From a virus, in IMG/VR virus record IMGVR_UViG_3300022751_000016, positions 1 to 64,000 of that record: 64,000 bases of DNA. One strand, given 5' to 3'. The first letter of the stretch is position 1; every line of letters begins with the position of its first letter. A program made the position numbers and the translations under genes. Positions 52,564 to 60,745 of this stretch are shown one piece after another. The notes below the pieces were generated by a model. The model did not search any database. It was not told the origin of the DNA and saw only the letters and a program-made list of their open reading frames with translations.

Positions 52564-53094
52564 ATGAAAACAATTGATACAACAACATTAACAAGTTTAG
52601 AACGTTCCATTTATGGAACTAACTTAATAAATAAATTAACAATTCAAAACCTTAGAAAAGTTTTACCACAATTAGAAACGTATAAAGGTAAAAAGATATG
52701 TTTGGCAAGTGGTAAGGCTGCAAAAAATTTCACAATAGAATTACTTAGTTACTCAGATAAGGAAGCAGGACAACATTTAAGAACGTTTATTAAATTTGAA
52801 CAATTTGCAAGGACTGAAAAGATAATCTTGTTTCAAGATGTTACGGTAAAAGATAAAAATTATCAGGGTGGCGGTTATGGTGTATCTTATTATCAAAATG
52901 AAATTGATTTAGGTTATTTAATTAACGGTGTACTAACTGAAATTACAACTATGTACGATATAGAACTTTCTTATAAGTTAGGAGTTGAATTTTGCGCAAA
53001 AAAAGTAAAAGAAACGAAAGACAAAATAGAACAGTTAAAAAATGAAGTTTCAAAGTTAGAACATTCTATATATCAATTTAAAGGCAGTTATTAA
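52564..53094 (+). CDS. Uncharacterised protein with C-terminal coiled coil, 176 residues
   Basis: Central GGGYGVSYYQNEIDLGYLIN and a C-terminal coiled coil (KKVKETKDKIEQLKNEVSKL). Not recognised. The stop is followed by TTTGGCGGGATAAAA, one copy of the recurrent post-stop motif. Confidence 0.55.
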   Translation: MKTIDTTTLTSLERSIYGTNLINKLTIQNLRKVLPQLETYKGKKICLASGKAAKNFTIELLSYSDKEAGQHLRTFIKFEQFARTEKIILFQDVTVKDKNYQGGGYGVSYYQNEIDLGYLINGVLTEITTMYDIELSYKLGVEFCAKKVKETKDKIEQLKNEVSKLEHSIYQFKGSY

Positions 53095-53149
53095 ATTGCA
53101 TATTGCAATATACGATTTGGCGGGATAAAAAACTATAAAAGAAAAGTTT

Positions 53150-53311
53150 ATGAAAACAGATTTAAACGGTTTACAACTAACTGTACTAAAACAGTATAGA
53201 CAACAATCAACTAATTTTAACGAGTCTTTAAATAGATATTATGACTTGTTTAAAGTTCAGTATTCAAATGGAAAAATAGGGTTACTTTGTCAAACAGAAA
53301 TAAATTATTAA
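53150..53311 (+). CDS. Small protein, 53 residues
   Basis: MKTDLNGLQLTVLKQYRQQS... helical. Ends four bases before the next ATG. Confidence 0.5.
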   Translation: MKTDLNGLQLTVLKQYRQQSTNFNESLNRYYDLFKVQYSNGKIGLLCQTEINY

Positions 53312-53314
53312 ATT

Positions 53315-53593
53315 ATGAGAACTTTATATAATTATTCGAATTACGGTAATGATTTAAAATTAACTTATTCTGATGCTCAAAGCGTTGCATTATCGGGAGA
53401 TATGGAAAACAACGTTATTGAATTAATGGAAAAGAAATACGTTAAAAGACAATTAGATTTAATAAACCCCAAACAACTTGCAAAGGAATTAAATGACTAT
53501 GGAGCTTGGGACGATGACGAACTAAAAAACCACAAAGAAAACTTAAAAAGGTGGGTTTGGTTGTCGGGTTGTGATATTGTAGAAAATAAATAA
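53315..53593 (+). CDS. Uncharacterised 92-residue protein
   Basis: Contains LTYSDAQSVALSGDMENNVI and LIDPKQLAKELNDYGAWDDD-like sequence at its centre (INPKQLAKELNDYGAWDDDE). Acidic; resembles small proteins of Bacteroidota mobile elements. Function unknown. Confidence 0.55.
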   Translation: MRTLYNYSNYGNDLKLTYSDAQSVALSGDMENNVIELMEKKYVKRQLDLINPKQLAKELNDYGAWDDDELKNHKENLKRWVWLSGCDIVENK

Positions 53594-53603
53594 CAGTAAA
53601 GCC

Positions 53604-53741
53604 ATGTTTAAGAGAATAGTAATGTATCAGGGCGAAGACTTTAATTATTTTGAAGCGGTTTTTGCGTGGGGTTCAATCTTTGCTTTTACTATGGAGCAAT
53701 TAATAATAGAACTACAAGAAAATAGAATAAGTTTAAATTAA
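53604..53741 (+). CDS. Small protein, 45 residues
   Basis: MFKRIVMYQGEDFNYFEAVF... aromatic, acidic. Just upstream of the tRNA-like element. Confidence 0.45.
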   Translation: MFKRIVMYQGEDFNYFEAVFAWGSIFAFTMEQLIIELQENRISLN

Positions 53742-53749
53742 TAATTAAT

Positions 53750-53816
53750 GCCCTCGTTTGAGATAACAACCTTTAAAATAATACGAGGTTAAAAGGTTCA
53801 ATTCCTTTTGGGGGCG
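53750..53816 (+). tRNA. tRNA-like element, non-canonical
   Basis: Acceptor GCCCTCG (53750-53756) pairs with TGGGGGC (53809-53815). A canonical T-arm AAAGG-TTCAATT-CCTTT (53792-53808) directly abuts it. A short D-arm-like TTG/CAA (53758-53769) is present. The anticodon-arm position has stem AACCT/AGGTT but a 13-base loop, and no CCA. It may be a degenerate tRNA, a tRNA mimic or a tRNA remnant. Confidence 0.4.
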
Positions 53817-53836
53817 CAAACAATAAATAAAAAGTT

Positions 53837-54034
53837 ATGGTACTAAGTAACGAGAATATAACAATAGGTACACTTACAGTCTTAAAACATTTAGGTATTA
53901 CAACCTATGAACAGTTAAAAGAGTTTAAGCCACCAAAGATAAACGAAATTATTTATTATAATCCTTTGGCGAGGGTTGAAAGAAGATATACAAAAAGAGT
54001 AGATAACGAAATAAAGGAACTTTTAAATTTATAA
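53837..54034 (+). CDS. Uncharacterised 65-residue protein
   Basis: Helical hairpin-like: ITIGTLTVLKHLGITTYEQL resembles the helix-hairpin-helix of RNA polymerase alpha C-terminal domains (LxxLGI-T--eL). It might contact DNA or RNA polymerase; speculative. Confidence 0.5.
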   Translation: MVLSNENITIGTLTVLKHLGITTYEQLKEFKPPKINEIIYYNPLARVERRYTKRVDNEIKELLNL

Positions 54035-54038
54035 TATT

Positions 54039-54275
54039 ATGGAAGTATTTAATGTATTGGTTAAAGGGGTTGAGGTTAAAGATATAAACGATTGTAAAGC
54101 CTTTTTAAGTGAAGATAGTGCCACTAAATGGATAGAAAAAGTTTGTAAGTTCCAAAAATGGACTATTAAAAGCCGTTTGGGTTGGAATGATGATAATACT
54201 TTGGATGATAGACGAGTTGAGGATATGAAAGGAAATAGTTATTATTTTGTAATATATCGGCAGATTTTAGAATAA
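54039..54275 (+). CDS. Uncharacterised 78-residue protein
   Basis: Mixed alpha/beta (MEVFNVLVKGVEVKDINDCK). Stop followed at once by TTTCGCCGAAAAAAG, a copy of the post-stop motif. Confidence 0.5.
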   Translation: MEVFNVLVKGVEVKDINDCKAFLSEDSATKWIEKVCKFQKWTIKSRLGWNDDNTLDDRRVEDMKGNSYYFVIYRQILE

Positions 54276-54395
54276 TTTCGCCGAAAAAAGAGTATCAATA
54301 AGAAAAAATAAGTTAATAAACAAATAAAATATAAAGAAATTTAATTATATCTTTACAGTATCAAACAACAAGCGAAAGCGCAAAACTTTATCATT

Positions 54396-54821
54396 ATGAA
54401 ACTATCAGATTTAAGAACAGTAAAAGAATTAGCAGACAATTTAAACATAGACTTTAAAGAGTTAGCCGAAGGATTTATTTATAATAGTTCAGATTTTGAA
54501 ATTGATAATTATCGTTTTATATCTTCTAATGATATAGACGAGATACAACAAAATGAACTTAAAAACGACTTATATATCTTAGGTTGTTTTAATGCAGATT
54601 TTTTAGCAGACTATACAGACCTATCTTATAAAGCTATTAAAGCCTTACAAAAAGCCGAAGCATACGAGGAACTGGGGGAAATTATTGTTGATGATATTGA
54701 AGCAATTCAAGAAGGGTATAAGGGTGCGGACGGTTACGGACATCATTTTAATCATTATGATGGCAACGAGTGGGAATTTACTGTTGATGGTATAGATTAC
54801 TACTATTTTAGAACTAACTAA
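54396..54821 (+). CDS. Conserved unknown protein, 141 residues
   Basis: Acidic. Pattern YILGCFNADFLADYTDLSYK then GYKGADGYGHHFNHYDGNEW and a terminal YYYFRTN. I recall similar proteins (DGYGHHF-HYDG) in Bacteroidota plasmids, conjugative elements and phages, some annotated near antirestriction genes. Function unknown. Stop followed by TTTCGGCAAAAAAG. Confidence 0.6.
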   Translation: MKLSDLRTVKELADNLNIDFKELAEGFIYNSSDFEIDNYRFISSNDIDEIQQNELKNDLYILGCFNADFLADYTDLSYKAIKALQKAEAYEELGEIIVDDIEAIQEGYKGADGYGHHFNHYDGNEWEFTVDGIDYYYFRTN

Positions 54822-54861
54822 TTTCGGCAAAAAAGTATTAAAACTATAAAGCGACAAGCGC

Positions 54862-55140
54862 ATGGGAACATTAACAGTTTATAGAGAATGGAACAGTTCT
54901 TACAATCAAACAACGATTTTAAGAGACGAAAACAACAAGGTAAAGGCTATCATAACCAGCAGCATAAAACAGCCTAAAATGAACCAAAAGATAGTAGTAA
55001 TCAACCGTAAAGAGTTTCTATTGAATTGGGAACTTGTGGCGGGAAAACAAATAAAACAGAAAGAAAATGAACACAGCAAAAGAAGTGATAGCGCAAAACA
55101 ACAAGATTATAGCAAAGTTTATGGGTGCAAAAGAAGGTAA
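54862..55140 (+). CDS. Uncharacterised 92-residue protein
   Basis: Beta-rich first 65 residues (MGTLTVYREWNSSYNQTTIL). The last 25 codons overlap the next gene in another frame by 74 bases, longer than any other overlap here, so the C-terminus may be a recent extension. Confidence 0.5.
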   Translation: MGTLTVYREWNSSYNQTTILRDENNKVKAIITSSIKQPKMNQKIVVINRKEFLLNWELVAGKQIKQKENEHSKRSDSAKQQDYSKVYGCKRR

Positions 55141-55474
55141 GGGAGTAGGTAAAAGAAAAGCCTTAACAGGTGTACCAATTCCTTTATATCTCGATGAGAA
55201 AATATTAACTGATAAAAGCACTTGTTTTATTGACGAACTAAGGTATCATTCTGATTGGAATTGGTTAATGGAAGTAGTAGAGAAGATAGAGAGTCTAAAC
55301 ACGTCTTTTAGTATAGATGGTAATAAATGCTACTGCATAAACGATAGCTTCTGTAATGCTCAAAAAGAACCTACAAAAATAGAATCAGTTTATAAAGTGT
55401 GCATAGCCTTTATTAATTGGTACAACGAACCCCAACTAAAAATCGGCAAAAGAAAATTTAACAAAGATAACTAA
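55067..55474 (+). CDS. Uncharacterised 135-residue protein
   Basis: Starts MNTAKEVIAQNNKIIAKFMG; central LRYHSDWNWLMEVVEKIESL and INWYNEPQ. I recall similar small proteins in Bacteroidota mobile elements. Function unknown. Confidence 0.58.
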   Translation: MNTAKEVIAQNNKIIAKFMGAKEGKGVGKRKALTGVPIPLYLDEKILTDKSTCFIDELRYHSDWNWLMEVVEKIESLNTSFSIDGNKCYCINDSFCNAQKEPTKIESVYKVCIAFINWYNEPQLKIGKRKFNKDN

Positions 55475-55496
55475 CAACAGATAAAAAGAAACAGTT

Positions 55497-55811
55497 ATGA
55501 TACAAGTAAATAAAAATAAAGGTTTTCATCTAAAATTTAATAATGGATTAACAATATCTGTACAAATAGGTAACAGTAACTATTGTAATAACAGAAATAA
55601 CTACGATGTTGACGAAATGAAACAACCTATTACGACCTGCTTAAATGCTGAAATAGCTATATGGGACGAAAGTAACAAATGGTTTACGTTTGAAGGCGAC
55701 CAAGTAAAAGGGTGGGTTGAAGCCGATGAGGTAGGGATATGGATTGACAAGGTAAGACGAGCAAAAAATATTAAATCTATAAAGAGAATTAAAAGAAATT
55801 TGGTAGAATAG
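55497..55811 (+). CDS. Conserved unknown protein, 104 residues
   Basis: Beta-rich: GFHLKFNNGLTISVQIGNSN, NAEIAIWDESNKWFTFEGDQ and VKGWVEADEVGIWIDKV. Resembles an uncharacterised family recurrent in Bacteroidota mobile elements (from memory). A strong promoter follows at 55799. Confidence 0.6.
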   Translation: MIQVNKNKGFHLKFNNGLTISVQIGNSNYCNNRNNYDVDEMKQPITTCLNAEIAIWDESNKWFTFEGDQVKGWVEADEVGIWIDKVRRAKNIKSIKRIKRNLVE

Positions 55812-55830
55812 AATAAAAGAACTATATTTG
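55799..55830 (+). promoter_or_regulatory. Promoter before the HTH gene
   Basis: TTTG (overlapping the end of the previous gene), exactly 20 bases, TATATTTG. The ATG at 55869 is 38 bases on. Confidence 0.78.
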
Positions 55831-55868
55831 CCCTCAATTCAATGTTTAACGAAATAAAAGCCTTCTAA

Positions 55869-56099
55869 ATGGGATTTATAGCAAAGAAAATAGATACAAA
55901 TAACATCTATTACAGCAAAGGAGCTAACAAAATAGCTGATTTAATAGGTTGTCACTACTCAACTATAACAAAACACTTTCAAAATAGCAGTTCAGATAAG
56001 GTTATTAAGGGGTATATAGTGAGTAAAACAATAGATTTAACCAATAAAGATAGAGGAAGTAGCACAAAATCAATATTTAACGCTATAAATAGCTTCTAA
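55869..56099 (+). CDS. Small helix-turn-helix protein
   Basis: 76 residues. KGANKIADLIGCHYSTITKH is an HTH-like segment (NUMOD/MerR-like pattern AxLIGCxxSTIxKH). Basic C-terminus. Could be a small regulator; it has its own promoter. Stop followed by TTCGCGCAAAAAGAAA. Confidence 0.58.
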   Translation: MGFIAKKIDTNNIYYSKGANKIADLIGCHYSTITKHFQNSSSDKVIKGYIVSKTIDLTNKDRGSSTKSIFNAINSF

Positions 56100-56134
56100 T
56101 TCGCGCAAAAAGAAATTAAAAACAGTAAAATACT

Positions 56135-56293
56135 ATGGAAAATAACCTAAAACATAACGATATAGTAGATATATCAATAATAATATGTGATAAACTAATA
56201 GACTTAGGATTAATAGATATTGAAGACGATGATACACAAGATGAAATCACATATATACTAGCGGAATCATTAAAGGTAAAACTAGAATACTAA
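56135..56293 (+). CDS. Small acidic protein, 52 residues
   Basis: MENNLKHNDIVDISIIICDK... acidic, helical. The 225 bases after it to the next gene have no gene and no clear signal apart from the pair CCCA / TGGG. Confidence 0.48.
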   Translation: MENNLKHNDIVDISIIICDKLIDLGLIDIEDDDTQDEITYILAESLKVKLEY

Positions 56294-56518
56294 ACAAACC
56301 CAATGAGAATGGGACTTCATTAGACTAAAAATATAATTAGCCTACACTAAACTAATTTTTAGACAAGCCTAAAAAGGTGAGGACAACCCACCCCAAACAA
56401 ATTCCACTAACAAAAAACAATTAAAAACACCCCAATATAAGCAAAAATTACCTTATCACTTGACTATGGTAGTGTTGAATATGGTTATTTTGTATGGTTG
56501 GGCTTAAAAGAAAACGTT

Positions 56519-56851
56519 ATGAAAACTAAAGAAGAAATATTAAAAGATAGGTATGAGATAAACGGGTTTGTATTTAGCGCAGAAACGCCAAAAGAAACAG
56601 CCAATAAACTTATCGAGCTTATTAGTTCAAAAGAAAGAGTTATTTTAGATTATGGAAATATTGAGACTAAAGTATCTTGGAATGAAATTTATGATATAAC
56701 TGGTTATGTTAGTTATTCTAAAGGATTTTATGATTTAAAGTATCCTATATTGGTTTATAATAAACGTTCTTATGGTGGAGGTAGTATATTAACACATTGT
56801 ATTTTGTCTATTAAGAGTAGTAGAGGTAAGAGAGTTTTATTTAGTGTTTAA
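56519..56851 (+). CDS. Uncharacterised 110-residue protein
   Basis: ATG at 56519 chosen over a TTG at 56498. Contains GFVFSAETPKETANKLIELI and a Gly-rich YGGGSILTHCILSIK. Not recognised. Stop followed by CTTTTCGCGGCGAA, an inverted copy of the post-stop motif. Confidence 0.52.
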   Translation: MKTKEEILKDRYEINGFVFSAETPKETANKLIELISSKERVILDYGNIETKVSWNEIYDITGYVSYSKGFYDLKYPILVYNKRSYGGGSILTHCILSIKSSRGKRVLFSV

Positions 56852-56959
56852 CCGTTTTTTCTATTTCTTTTCGCGGCGAATCTATTAAACAATAATAAAA
56901 CCCACTACAATTAAATTTAAGAGTATTAATAAGGCTTTTAAGCCATTAAAAATAAAATT

Positions 56960-57199
56960 ATGACAACTATATCCATTCCAAAAGAAAAAATGCTTGAATT
57001 GATTAAAAACGATACTTGTGGTTTTTATGATTATACTAATTATAATAGCCTCGACATAGATATTGTTTTTGACAGCACTACAACATTAAAAGAGTATGAT
57101 GGGGCAAGCAGATTAAACTTAACTTTTAAAGACTTATCTTCTTTACTGTTTGATAGAGTTGTTAAGGTTAGTGATGAGTTATTAATCACTGTTTCTTAA
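56960..57199 (+). CDS. Uncharacterised 79-residue protein
   Basis: Mixed alpha/beta, acidic (ISIPKEKMLELIKNDTCGFY). Stop followed by TCTTTTTCCCGCCGA. Confidence 0.5.
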   Translation: MTTISIPKEKMLELIKNDTCGFYDYTNYNSLDIDIVFDSTTTLKEYDGASRLNLTFKDLSSLLFDRVVKVSDELLITVS

Positions 57200-57286
57200 T
57201 TCTTTTTCCCGCCGACCTTTATTACATTAACAAATAACCAACACAATCAAATTTAAGCTTAGTTTTAACCCTTTTAAACAACTACT

Positions 57287-57571
57287 ATGATAACAAATAT
57301 ATCTAAGGTTCAAAATGAACTTAACGCCCTTAAAGAGCAAGTAATTGGCATATACAAACATTCTACTATTGGGGTGTTTGAATTAGTACTAAGTATTGAC
57401 AAGCAAACAGAAACTATTGAAACTTGTTTTATTAGCCAATTTGGAGCAATACAAAGAGGTTTTTCAATTCCTTATCAACAAGGTAAGTTATTTTTATTCC
57501 CCGATAATCGTAATATGAATGATATGTTAAACAGTCCTTTTGAATGGGATGCTTTTATGAAACAGTTTTAA
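57287..57571 (+). CDS. Uncharacterised 94-residue protein
   Basis: Mixed alpha/beta: MITNISKVQNELNALKEQVI, then CFISQFGAIQRGFSIPYQQG. Stop followed by CTCTTTTTTCGCGG. Confidence 0.5.
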   Translation: MITNISKVQNELNALKEQVIGIYKHSTIGVFELVLSIDKQTETIETCFISQFGAIQRGFSIPYQQGKLFLFPDNRNMNDMLNSPFEWDAFMKQF

Positions 57572-57627
57572 TCTGTTTTTAACTCTTTTTTCGCGGATTT
57601 AATAAATAACAAACAAAAATAATAGTC

Positions 57628-57855
57628 ATGGAAGTATCAAAGAAAAAATCATTTAAAATACAGTTATTTAAAGGTTGCCCATTATATGGTATTCTTAAAT
57701 TTGATAAAGAGACTAAAAGTTACTTAAAGTATTATGATGAGAAAGGAGAAATAACAGTTGATTTAGATAACTATAATAGTTTAATTATCAATTCTATTAT
57801 TAAACAAGCAGAGATTATTTGTCAAATGAAATATGGTATATTATGGAGCTATTAA
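57628..57855 (+). CDS. Uncharacterised 75-residue protein
   Basis: Basic N-terminus (MEVSKKKSFKIQLFKGCPLY). Not recognised. Overlaps the next gene by 13 bases if the ATG at 57843 is used. Confidence 0.48.
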   Translation: MEVSKKKSFKIQLFKGCPLYGILKFDKETKSYLKYYDEKGEITVDLDNYNSLIINSIIKQAEIICQMKYGILWSY

Positions 57856-58043
57856 GAGATTTTTTATTATGGTTGTTCTTATTTATGTATTTTCATTTAG
57901 TCAGGTTTTTTGAATTACGTGAAAACACAAATGTGATAAATTTGAAAGACTACTTTAAGTATGGCGGTGGGATTGTGTATATGATTATTACAACTCAAAT
58001 TATAATACTTCTATGTTTTTGGGTTTTAAAGTTCTTTTCTTAA
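57843..58043 (+). CDS. Two-span membrane protein, 66 residues
   Basis: Two membrane helices (about 4-19 and 43-63). ATG at 57843 chosen over a TTG at 57819. Stop followed by CTCTTTTTCGCCCGAA. Confidence 0.52.
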   Translation: MELLRDFLLWLFLFMYFHLVRFFELRENTNVINLKDYFKYGGGIVYMIITTQIIILLCFWVLKFFS

Positions 58044-58084
58044 TCTCTTTTTCGCCCGAAATATTAACAATAAAATTAAAAAAT

Positions 58085-58297
58085 ATGGATTATTTTATTA
58101 CAGCTTGCATTGCATTTCTTATTGGACTATTTTTAAATACACGATTATTTAAAACTAAAAAACCTTTAAAAACATACGACCTAAAGAAAAAATATAAATT
58201 TGCTAAGAAGTTTGATTATTTTGTAATTAAAGAATATAATAACAAATTTGAGTTAGTATATTATAATAAACCTTACAGCGAAGATTTTGCAGAATAA
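58085..58297 (+). CDS. Small membrane-anchored protein, 70 residues
   Basis: One N-terminal hydrophobic segment (ITACIAFLIGLFL) and a basic cytoplasmic part. ATG at 58085 chosen; an earlier start at 58013 would overlap the previous gene. Confidence 0.52.
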   Translation: MDYFITACIAFLIGLFLNTRLFKTKKPLKTYDLKKKYKFAKKFDYFVIKEYNNKFELVYYNKPYSEDFAE

Positions 58298-58308
58298 ATA
58301 CAAATGAT

Positions 58309-58455
58309 ATGGAACACTTATTAAATGCTTTACACGCTCTTACGTTGCTAGAAATGGAGAGAGATTTAACAAATGAAGAGACAAGATTTTATCTCTATTG
58401 TTACAATACATTAACTGAAAATAATATTAACATTCCTTTTGGAGTAGAAGTTTAA
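58309..58455 (+). CDS. Small protein, 48 residues
   Basis: MEHLLNALHALTLLEMERDL... helical, acidic. Five bases before the next gene. Confidence 0.48.
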   Translation: MEHLLNALHALTLLEMERDLTNEETRFYLYCYNTLTENNINIPFGVEV

Positions 58456-58460
58456 CTGTT

Positions 58461-58715
58461 ATGGAAATAATCACAAGTAAATTAGGCGAACAAGGTATTT
58501 TTGTATCAGGAAATAAGTATAACTATATAGAATGGGCTGAGTACAAAGGAAAAACCTTTAGGGTGGGTACAAAAGTAGATTGGTGTGACCCCGATGATAA
58601 CAATAGACGATATAGAGGTAAAATAAGGTGGCTTATCTTACTTGGTAATGGTAATGTAGAAATAGATTTTAATGATAAATTAGGTAGGGTTAGTTTAAAA
58701 GATTTAGACTTATGA
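58461..58715 (+). CDS. Uncharacterised 84-residue protein
   Basis: Beta-rich, with FRVGTKVDWCDPDDNNRRYR and VEIDFNDKLGRVSLKDLDL; may be a small SH3-like barrel. Overlaps the next ATG by four bases. Confidence 0.5.
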   Translation: MEIITSKLGEQGIFVSGNKYNYIEWAEYKGKTFRVGTKVDWCDPDDNNRRYRGKIRWLILLGNGNVEIDFNDKLGRVSLKDLDL

Positions 58716-59011
58716 AAATTAATCACGTCATGAAAAAACTACACTACAGAATAGAAATAAGAGATTGTAACGGCAAACCTTATAAAACAGATAAAGGAAG
58801 TAAAATACTAAGTTTTGATTTTACAGGTGAGGAAGAGGATGAAACTATTATTCATTTAATTTGTCAAAGAACTTTTGAAGATTATAAAGCAGTTTGTAAA
58901 GAGAATAGTCAGATTAATATAGAAGTTACTTATTTTAATGATATTAGTAAAACTTTCTGTTGTTTATATTCTTTTTACGGCGGCGAAAATAAATTTATAA
59001 AACACGATTAA
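58712..59011 (+). CDS. Uncharacterised 99-residue protein
   Basis: Alpha/beta (RIEIRDCNGKPYKTDKGSKI). Not recognised. A second ATG (58730) would give 93 residues. Confidence 0.5.
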   Translation: MKINHVMKKLHYRIEIRDCNGKPYKTDKGSKILSFDFTGEEEDETIIHLICQRTFEDYKAVCKENSQINIEVTYFNDISKTFCCLYSFYGGENKFIKHD

Positions 59012-59013
59012 TT

Positions 59014-59358
59014 ATGAAAACACTAATAAATTGCACGAAAATACAAAGTAGTAAAAACTTTGAAAATAAAGTATTGAAACTCTTTCCTAAAGACAGCTTA
59101 GACATTTATTTAGACCAAGTTTCAATGGAGAGAAATAGAGGCTTAGGTGGAGCTTATTTAAATAAGGTAGTATTTGTTATTAATGGAGAGTTTCTAACGC
59201 TTAAAATGGCTCACAATGACTCTCAGGGGTGGGATGAGTATGGAGACTGGGAAGAATACGATAGAAAATATCAAAGTTGGGCTAAATCTACTGTTTTATC
59301 TCTTTTAGCCGAAAATAAAGAAACTATTAACGACTTCTTTTTTGAAGCTAGTATTTAA
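59014..59358 (+). CDS. Uncharacterised 114-residue protein
   Basis: Contains MERNRGLGGAYLNKVVFVIN and SQGWDEYGDWEEYDRKYQSW. Acidic. Not recognised. Confidence 0.5.
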   Translation: MKTLINCTKIQSSKNFENKVLKLFPKDSLDIYLDQVSMERNRGLGGAYLNKVVFVINGEFLTLKMAHNDSQGWDEYGDWEEYDRKYQSWAKSTVLSLLAENKETINDFFFEASI

Positions 59359-59361
59359 ACT

Positions 59362-59694
59362 ATGATAAATTTGAACATAACAATAGGAGGCAATCTTTGC
59401 ATAGAGCTGAACAAAGGCGCGAAAGAAGAATTAAAAGAACTGATAGAAAATGGTAGAGACGAAAGAGATTTATTAACAACTCTATTGGATGATAGCGGTT
59501 ACATCGGCAATGACTGGTATTCACTTTATGATGTTGGTTTAACAGAGGCTCCAATAGTTGCTTATGGAAGTTGGAGTGAAGATGATGGAGAAAGTATGGA
59601 TTACGAGCAGATGTGGATTTATAATGATTATAATATTTCTTCTTATGCCGAAATCCTATTGAAAAAAGGAAAAGTAATATTTAAAAAGGTCTAA
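59362..59694 (+). CDS. Uncharacterised acidic protein, 110 residues
   Basis: Acidic: GKDEL-like stretch GAKEELKELIENGRDERDLL and a C-terminal beta region. Not recognised. Three bases after the previous gene. Confidence 0.5.
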   Translation: MINLNITIGGNLCIELNKGAKEELKELIENGRDERDLLTTLLDDSGYIGNDWYSLYDVGLTEAPIVAYGSWSEDDGESMDYEQMWIYNDYNISSYAEILLKKGKVIFKKV

Positions 59695-59696
59695 TT

Positions 59697-59831
59697 ATGA
59701 GTTATTTAATGGGATTACCTACAAAAAGACAAGCTGAAATTATACATATATTTCTAGGTGGAAGAAATGTAGAAAAAGATAGATTAACTAGAGATAAGAA
59801 TAGAAAAAAGCGTAAAAGTAAATGCAAATAA
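59697..59831 (+). CDS. Small very basic protein, 44 residues
   Basis: MSYLMGLPTKRQAEIIHIFL... then DKNRKKRKSKCK. The strongly basic tail suggests nucleic-acid binding. Overlaps the next gene by ten bases. Confidence 0.48.
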   Translation: MSYLMGLPTKRQAEIIHIFLGGRNVEKDRLTRDKNRKKRKSKCK

Positions 59832-60121
59832 TTACAGATTTCGGGCGAAAAAATATAAAGCCAAAGAAGACCTTTTACTACAGAGAAGAAAGATTTGCAA
59901 TATGCGAAGTACCAACTAAATTAAATGATATGACTTCACCAACAGTATTAAGAAGATTAGTTCATTTTAGTAGTGGTAAGGTTATTCCAATTCAGTTTCT
60001 AAGTGAAAAGACAGCTTTAAATTGTGTTCAAACGGCAGAAAAAAGATTAGATAAGATATTTAAGACAGTTGGTGAAGAGTATTTTTACAGTGAATTAAGT
60101 AAACAAGAAAAATTAAATTAA
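59822..60121 (+). CDS. Uncharacterised 99-residue protein
   Basis: Beta-rich start (KPKKTFYYREERFAICEVPT), then a helical C-terminus. Not recognised. Confidence 0.5.
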   Translation: MQIITDFGRKNIKPKKTFYYREERFAICEVPTKLNDMTSPTVLRRLVHFSSGKVIPIQFLSEKTALNCVQTAEKRLDKIFKTVGEEYFYSELSKQEKLN

Positions 60122-60126
60122 TAATT

Positions 60127-60324
60127 ATGATAAGATATAAAATAACACAGATTTTCAGTATGTTCCTAGTATTAACAATATTTTGTACTATGATAGTAGG
60201 CATAGCTTGGGTATTTGATAGTGCGCCTAATAACTTATACACTGTTTGGGAATTTTTAGGGAGTTGCTTAGCAGTTTCTTTTCTTTTTCACCTTTTATTC
60301 GGCGCGAAAATAACTTTTAAATAG
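60127..60324 (+). CDS. Two-span membrane protein, 65 residues
   Basis: Two hydrophobic helices (about 9-27 and 42-58). Not recognised. Confidence 0.5.
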   Translation: MIRYKITQIFSMFLVLTIFCTMIVGIAWVFDSAPNNLYTVWEFLGSCLAVSFLFHLLFGAKITFK

Positions 60325-60331
60325 TGTAATT

Positions 60332-60742
60332 ATGCCAACAAAACAAGAAACAATAGACAGTATCACACCTACAAGCCAATATTTAGGTAAGTACGTAAGA
60401 GAATTAATTACAGGTATATCGAGTGCAGAAACTAAAATGTGTCCTGAATACTTTAAGAAGGGCGATGTCATACTTTTGAAGTGTAGAGTCAAACCTAGGC
60501 CAGGAGTGATAATTAAAGTGACAGCAACTTTCGTGATTTGTATTCCATTAACAAGTACAGAAAACGAACATTGTATGTCAGAGTCAAAGAGTAGATTTTT
60601 CAGAACAGGCTGCTTTTGTAATTCTTATGAAATAGTTCCATTAGAAATGGCACAACAACACTTTCTAGGAGTTTATGACTCACCTAAATTATTAAATAAC
60701 GCAATTAAAGAACTAAGACAATTTATTAGTAAACATATTTAG
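60332..60742 (+). CDS. PemK/MazF-like protein
   Basis: 136 residues. From residue 42: FKKGDVILLKCRVKPRPGVI, VTATFVICIPLTST and EIVPLEMA follow the MazF/PemK barrel pattern (GDv..., RPxVV, v.ipltst). MazF toxins are ribonucleases. No antitoxin is seen beside it, so it may be a diverged regulator or a nuclease used against the host. Moderate similarity only. Confidence 0.5.
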   Translation: MPTKQETIDSITPTSQYLGKYVRELITGISSAETKMCPEYFKKGDVILLKCRVKPRPGVIIKVTATFVICIPLTSTENEHCMSESKSRFFRTGCFCNSYEIVPLEMAQQHFLGVYDSPKLLNNAIKELRQFISKHI

Positions 60743-60745
60743 ATT

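Noticed and set aside
54301-54395. Promoter from TATCTTTA at 54348
   Set aside because: The -7 box is present but there is no -33 box at 20 bases, so it was not listed.
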